A stretch of DNA of 64,000 bases from contig JASEVX010000008.1 in NCBI GenBank assembly GCA_031761405.1, positions 74,010,014-74,074,013 of the forward strand. Reading direction: 5' to 3'. The stretch's first letter is position 1. The number at the start of each line of letters is the position of its first letter. The notes under the pieces are model-generated. The model was not told the DNA's origin. It searched no databases and saw only the letters and a list, made by a program, of their open reading frames with translations. The translations under genes were made by a program, and so were the position numbers. The stretch is from Serripes groenlandicus (taxonomy: Eukaryota; Mollusca; Bivalvia; Cardiida; Cardiidae). Below, in pieces: positions 62,223 through 64,000 of the stretch.

Positions 62223-62271
62223 TGGATATTGTTGATACAAAAGTTGTTTAATCGTGTTTTACTTGGCTTCC

Positions 62272-62700
62272 AATAGTGTTGGGCCGATGATTGATTATAA
62301 TCGAAAGTTGATCGGATATGCATCACGATAGCGATAATCGATTGCATTTTACCACAATCGATTATCAATCGGTTCTCCTTTTTCGCTTCATTTATGCTTG
62401 ATTAATAATTAATATTCTCGCTTTCACAAGGGAGATTACTCTCACAGTCATGTTTGAAAACTCATGTGTGGTAGGCTAGCATGTAAATACAACAACTTGA
62501 GATCCAAAAAAAGTGTATTTTTGGCAATAAAATGATACAACCTAGTAAAGACAAAACATTAAGCCGGTATATTTGTTATCAAATCAATAATAAGAAGCAT
62601 TGCGAACATTGAGGCTTGTTAAATACAATACTGTATGAACCGATTATATAATCGATGTCTAATCAAATGAGGCAAAGCGATTGTAACCGATAATCGATTA
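62272..62700 (+). mobile_element. Possible hAT-type MITE, right end truncated
   Basis: AATAGTGTTGGGCCGATG resembles the CAGTGTTGGG start of some hAT elements. The stretch is rich in AATCGATTAT palindromes (62330-62370, 62640-62700). No matching right end is visible before the next element. Confidence 0.35.
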
Positions 62701-62704
62701 TAAA

Positions 62705-63523
62705 CAAGAGTACCGCAAACGGTAAATAATACGCCCGTTCAGGAATAAGTTGTTAAAGAATAATGGGAAACTATGAAAAATGCATAACTCATGCAGAAAT
62801 TGACAAATATTCTAAGTCCAAAAAGGGGCATAACTCATTCAGAAATTGACGAAATTCGAGGAAATGTGAACTTGATCTGTGACACTTGATTACAAAGCCA
62901 TATACATAATTACAGCTCAATACATAAAAGCATGTAGGAAAAAAGTGCGGAAAACCAATATTCTAAGTCCAAAAAGGGGCATAACTCATTAAAAAATTGA
63001 CGAAATTCGAGGAAATGTGAACTTGATCTGTGACACTTGATTACAAAGCCATATACATAATTTCAGCTCAATACATAAAAGCATGTAAAAAAAAAGTGCG
63101 GAAAACAAATATTCTAAGTCCAAAAAGGGGCATAACTTATTCAAAAACTGACGAAATCCCAGGAAATCTGAACTTGATCTGTGACACATAATTACAAAGC
63201 CATATACAAAATTTCAGGTCAATAGCTCAAAGTATGTAGGAAAAAAAAAAGTGCGGAAAACCAATATTCTAAGTCCAAAAAGGGGCATAACTCATTCAAA
63301 ACTGACGAAATCCCAGGAAATCTGAACTTGATCTGTGACACTTGATTACAAACCCATATACATAATTTCAGCTCAATACATCAAAGCATGTAGAAAAAAA
63401 GTGCGGAAAACAAATATTCTAAGTCCAAAAAGGGGCATAACTCATTCAAATTTGACGAAATTCGAGGAAAGGTGAACTTGATCTGTGACACTTGATTACA
63501 AAGCCATATACATAATTTCAGCT
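62705..63523 (-). mobile_element. HINE-like element with ~163-bp tandem units, right end not seen
   Basis: It starts CAAGAGTACCGCAAACGGTA (hairpin TACCG/CGGTA). About five units of AATATTCTAAGTCCAAAAAG plus GGGGCATAACTCATT and TGAACTTGATCTGTGACAC follow. The sequence leaves the repeat at about 63523 without a pairing terminus. Confidence 0.65.
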
Positions 63524-63588
63524 CATATCATTATGTTTCTTTGGTCAATTATCATTACCAGCAAGCTTATCCTGACATCAATGGACAT

Positions 63589-63884
63589 CAACCCTTTCCC
63601 TCATACAACAATTCTGCAGCAGACGACTTTTAACATATTTTGGCAAACAATGGAAAATCTCTTTCCCTCATATAGACACTTTCTGATGCCTCTGCAGCAG
63701 ACAGCTTTTTGAAAACATAGTGACAAAAGAAGAAATTGCTTAAAACGAGCAATTTCTCCTTTTGCCACAATGTTTTCCACTTTTAGTCATAGGTTATCCA
63801 TTTAATTATAGAGATTTTCTATGATTTGACAAAATATGTTCAAAGTCGTCTGCTGCGGAATTGTCATATGAGGGAAAGGGTTAA
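63589..63884 (+). mobile_element. Two TTAA MITE copies fused head to internal site
   Basis: A left part (63589-63658, CCCTTTCCCTCATACAAC) breaks at GGAAAATCTC and is followed from 63661 by a nearly complete T-type copy that has lost its TTAA and first bases and ends CATATGAGGGAAAGGGTTAA. Confidence 0.75.
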
Positions 63885-64000
63885 ATGTGAAGGCTGTGGC
63901 AAGACAGTGCATTTATTGTAAAACTTTAATTAATCCATTTATAATTCATTGAAACTTATTATACCATTTTGCTGGAGGTTATCCATTCATTGCAAATCAT

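Overview
This is animal nuclear DNA, most likely from a bivalve mollusc (a heterodont clam or mussel; species not resolved). The evidence is a spliced gene with GT-AG introns, low GC, tRNA-derived SINEs, many short TTAA-flanked MITEs, and minisatellite-rich elements of the pearl / Helentron-derived (HINE) kind known from bivalves.

Host gene. One gene runs on the minus strand: a solute carrier organic anion transporter (SLCO/OATP, closest in feel to the SLCO4 group). Eight consecutive coding exons join in frame into 664 residues with matching splice phases: 40313-39854, 37517-37415, 32148-31841, 28729-28640, 26778-26571, 14043-13887, 13470-13292 and 8108-7619 (stop). A candidate start-codon exon lies at 57827-57679. 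The exon carrying the first membrane helix should lie between 57.7 and 40.3 kb and was not found.

Mobile element in the largest intron. Between 14044 and 26570, antisense to the host gene, sits a complete DNA transposon at 15382-21766. It has long terminal inverted repeats, a 3-bp target duplication (GTG) and one uninterrupted 1535-codon frame. The protein has two N-terminal CxxC...HxxC zinc-binding-like modules, a large central region, a FEN1/XPG-type nuclease domain with all seven acidic positions, and a Cys-rich CXC-like tail. It is inserted near the 5' end of a SINE whose own 13-bp target duplications survive outside it. The closest known group I can name is the Academ superfamily (XPG-bearing lineage). 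I regard the element as the main candidate for an under-described system.

Repeat landscape. Roughly 75 copies or fragments of one piggyBac-like MITE family (TTAA target, CCCTTTCCC ends, hairpin core) are spread across the window. Several are nested in each other or split by other elements. A second group of elements shares a design (terminal hairpin plus a short stem pairing the two ends), and the stem sequence changes in step at both ends between subfamilies. Tandem arrays with periods from 24 to about 165 bp occupy much of the rest; some grew out of MITE copies. Two exon-intron junctions of the transporter are locally duplicated, one giving three consecutive splice donors.

The ends (1-7.6 kb and 58-64 kb) and most of 40.3-57.7 kb show no convincing gene apart from one unexplained frame at 44.4-44.9 kb.
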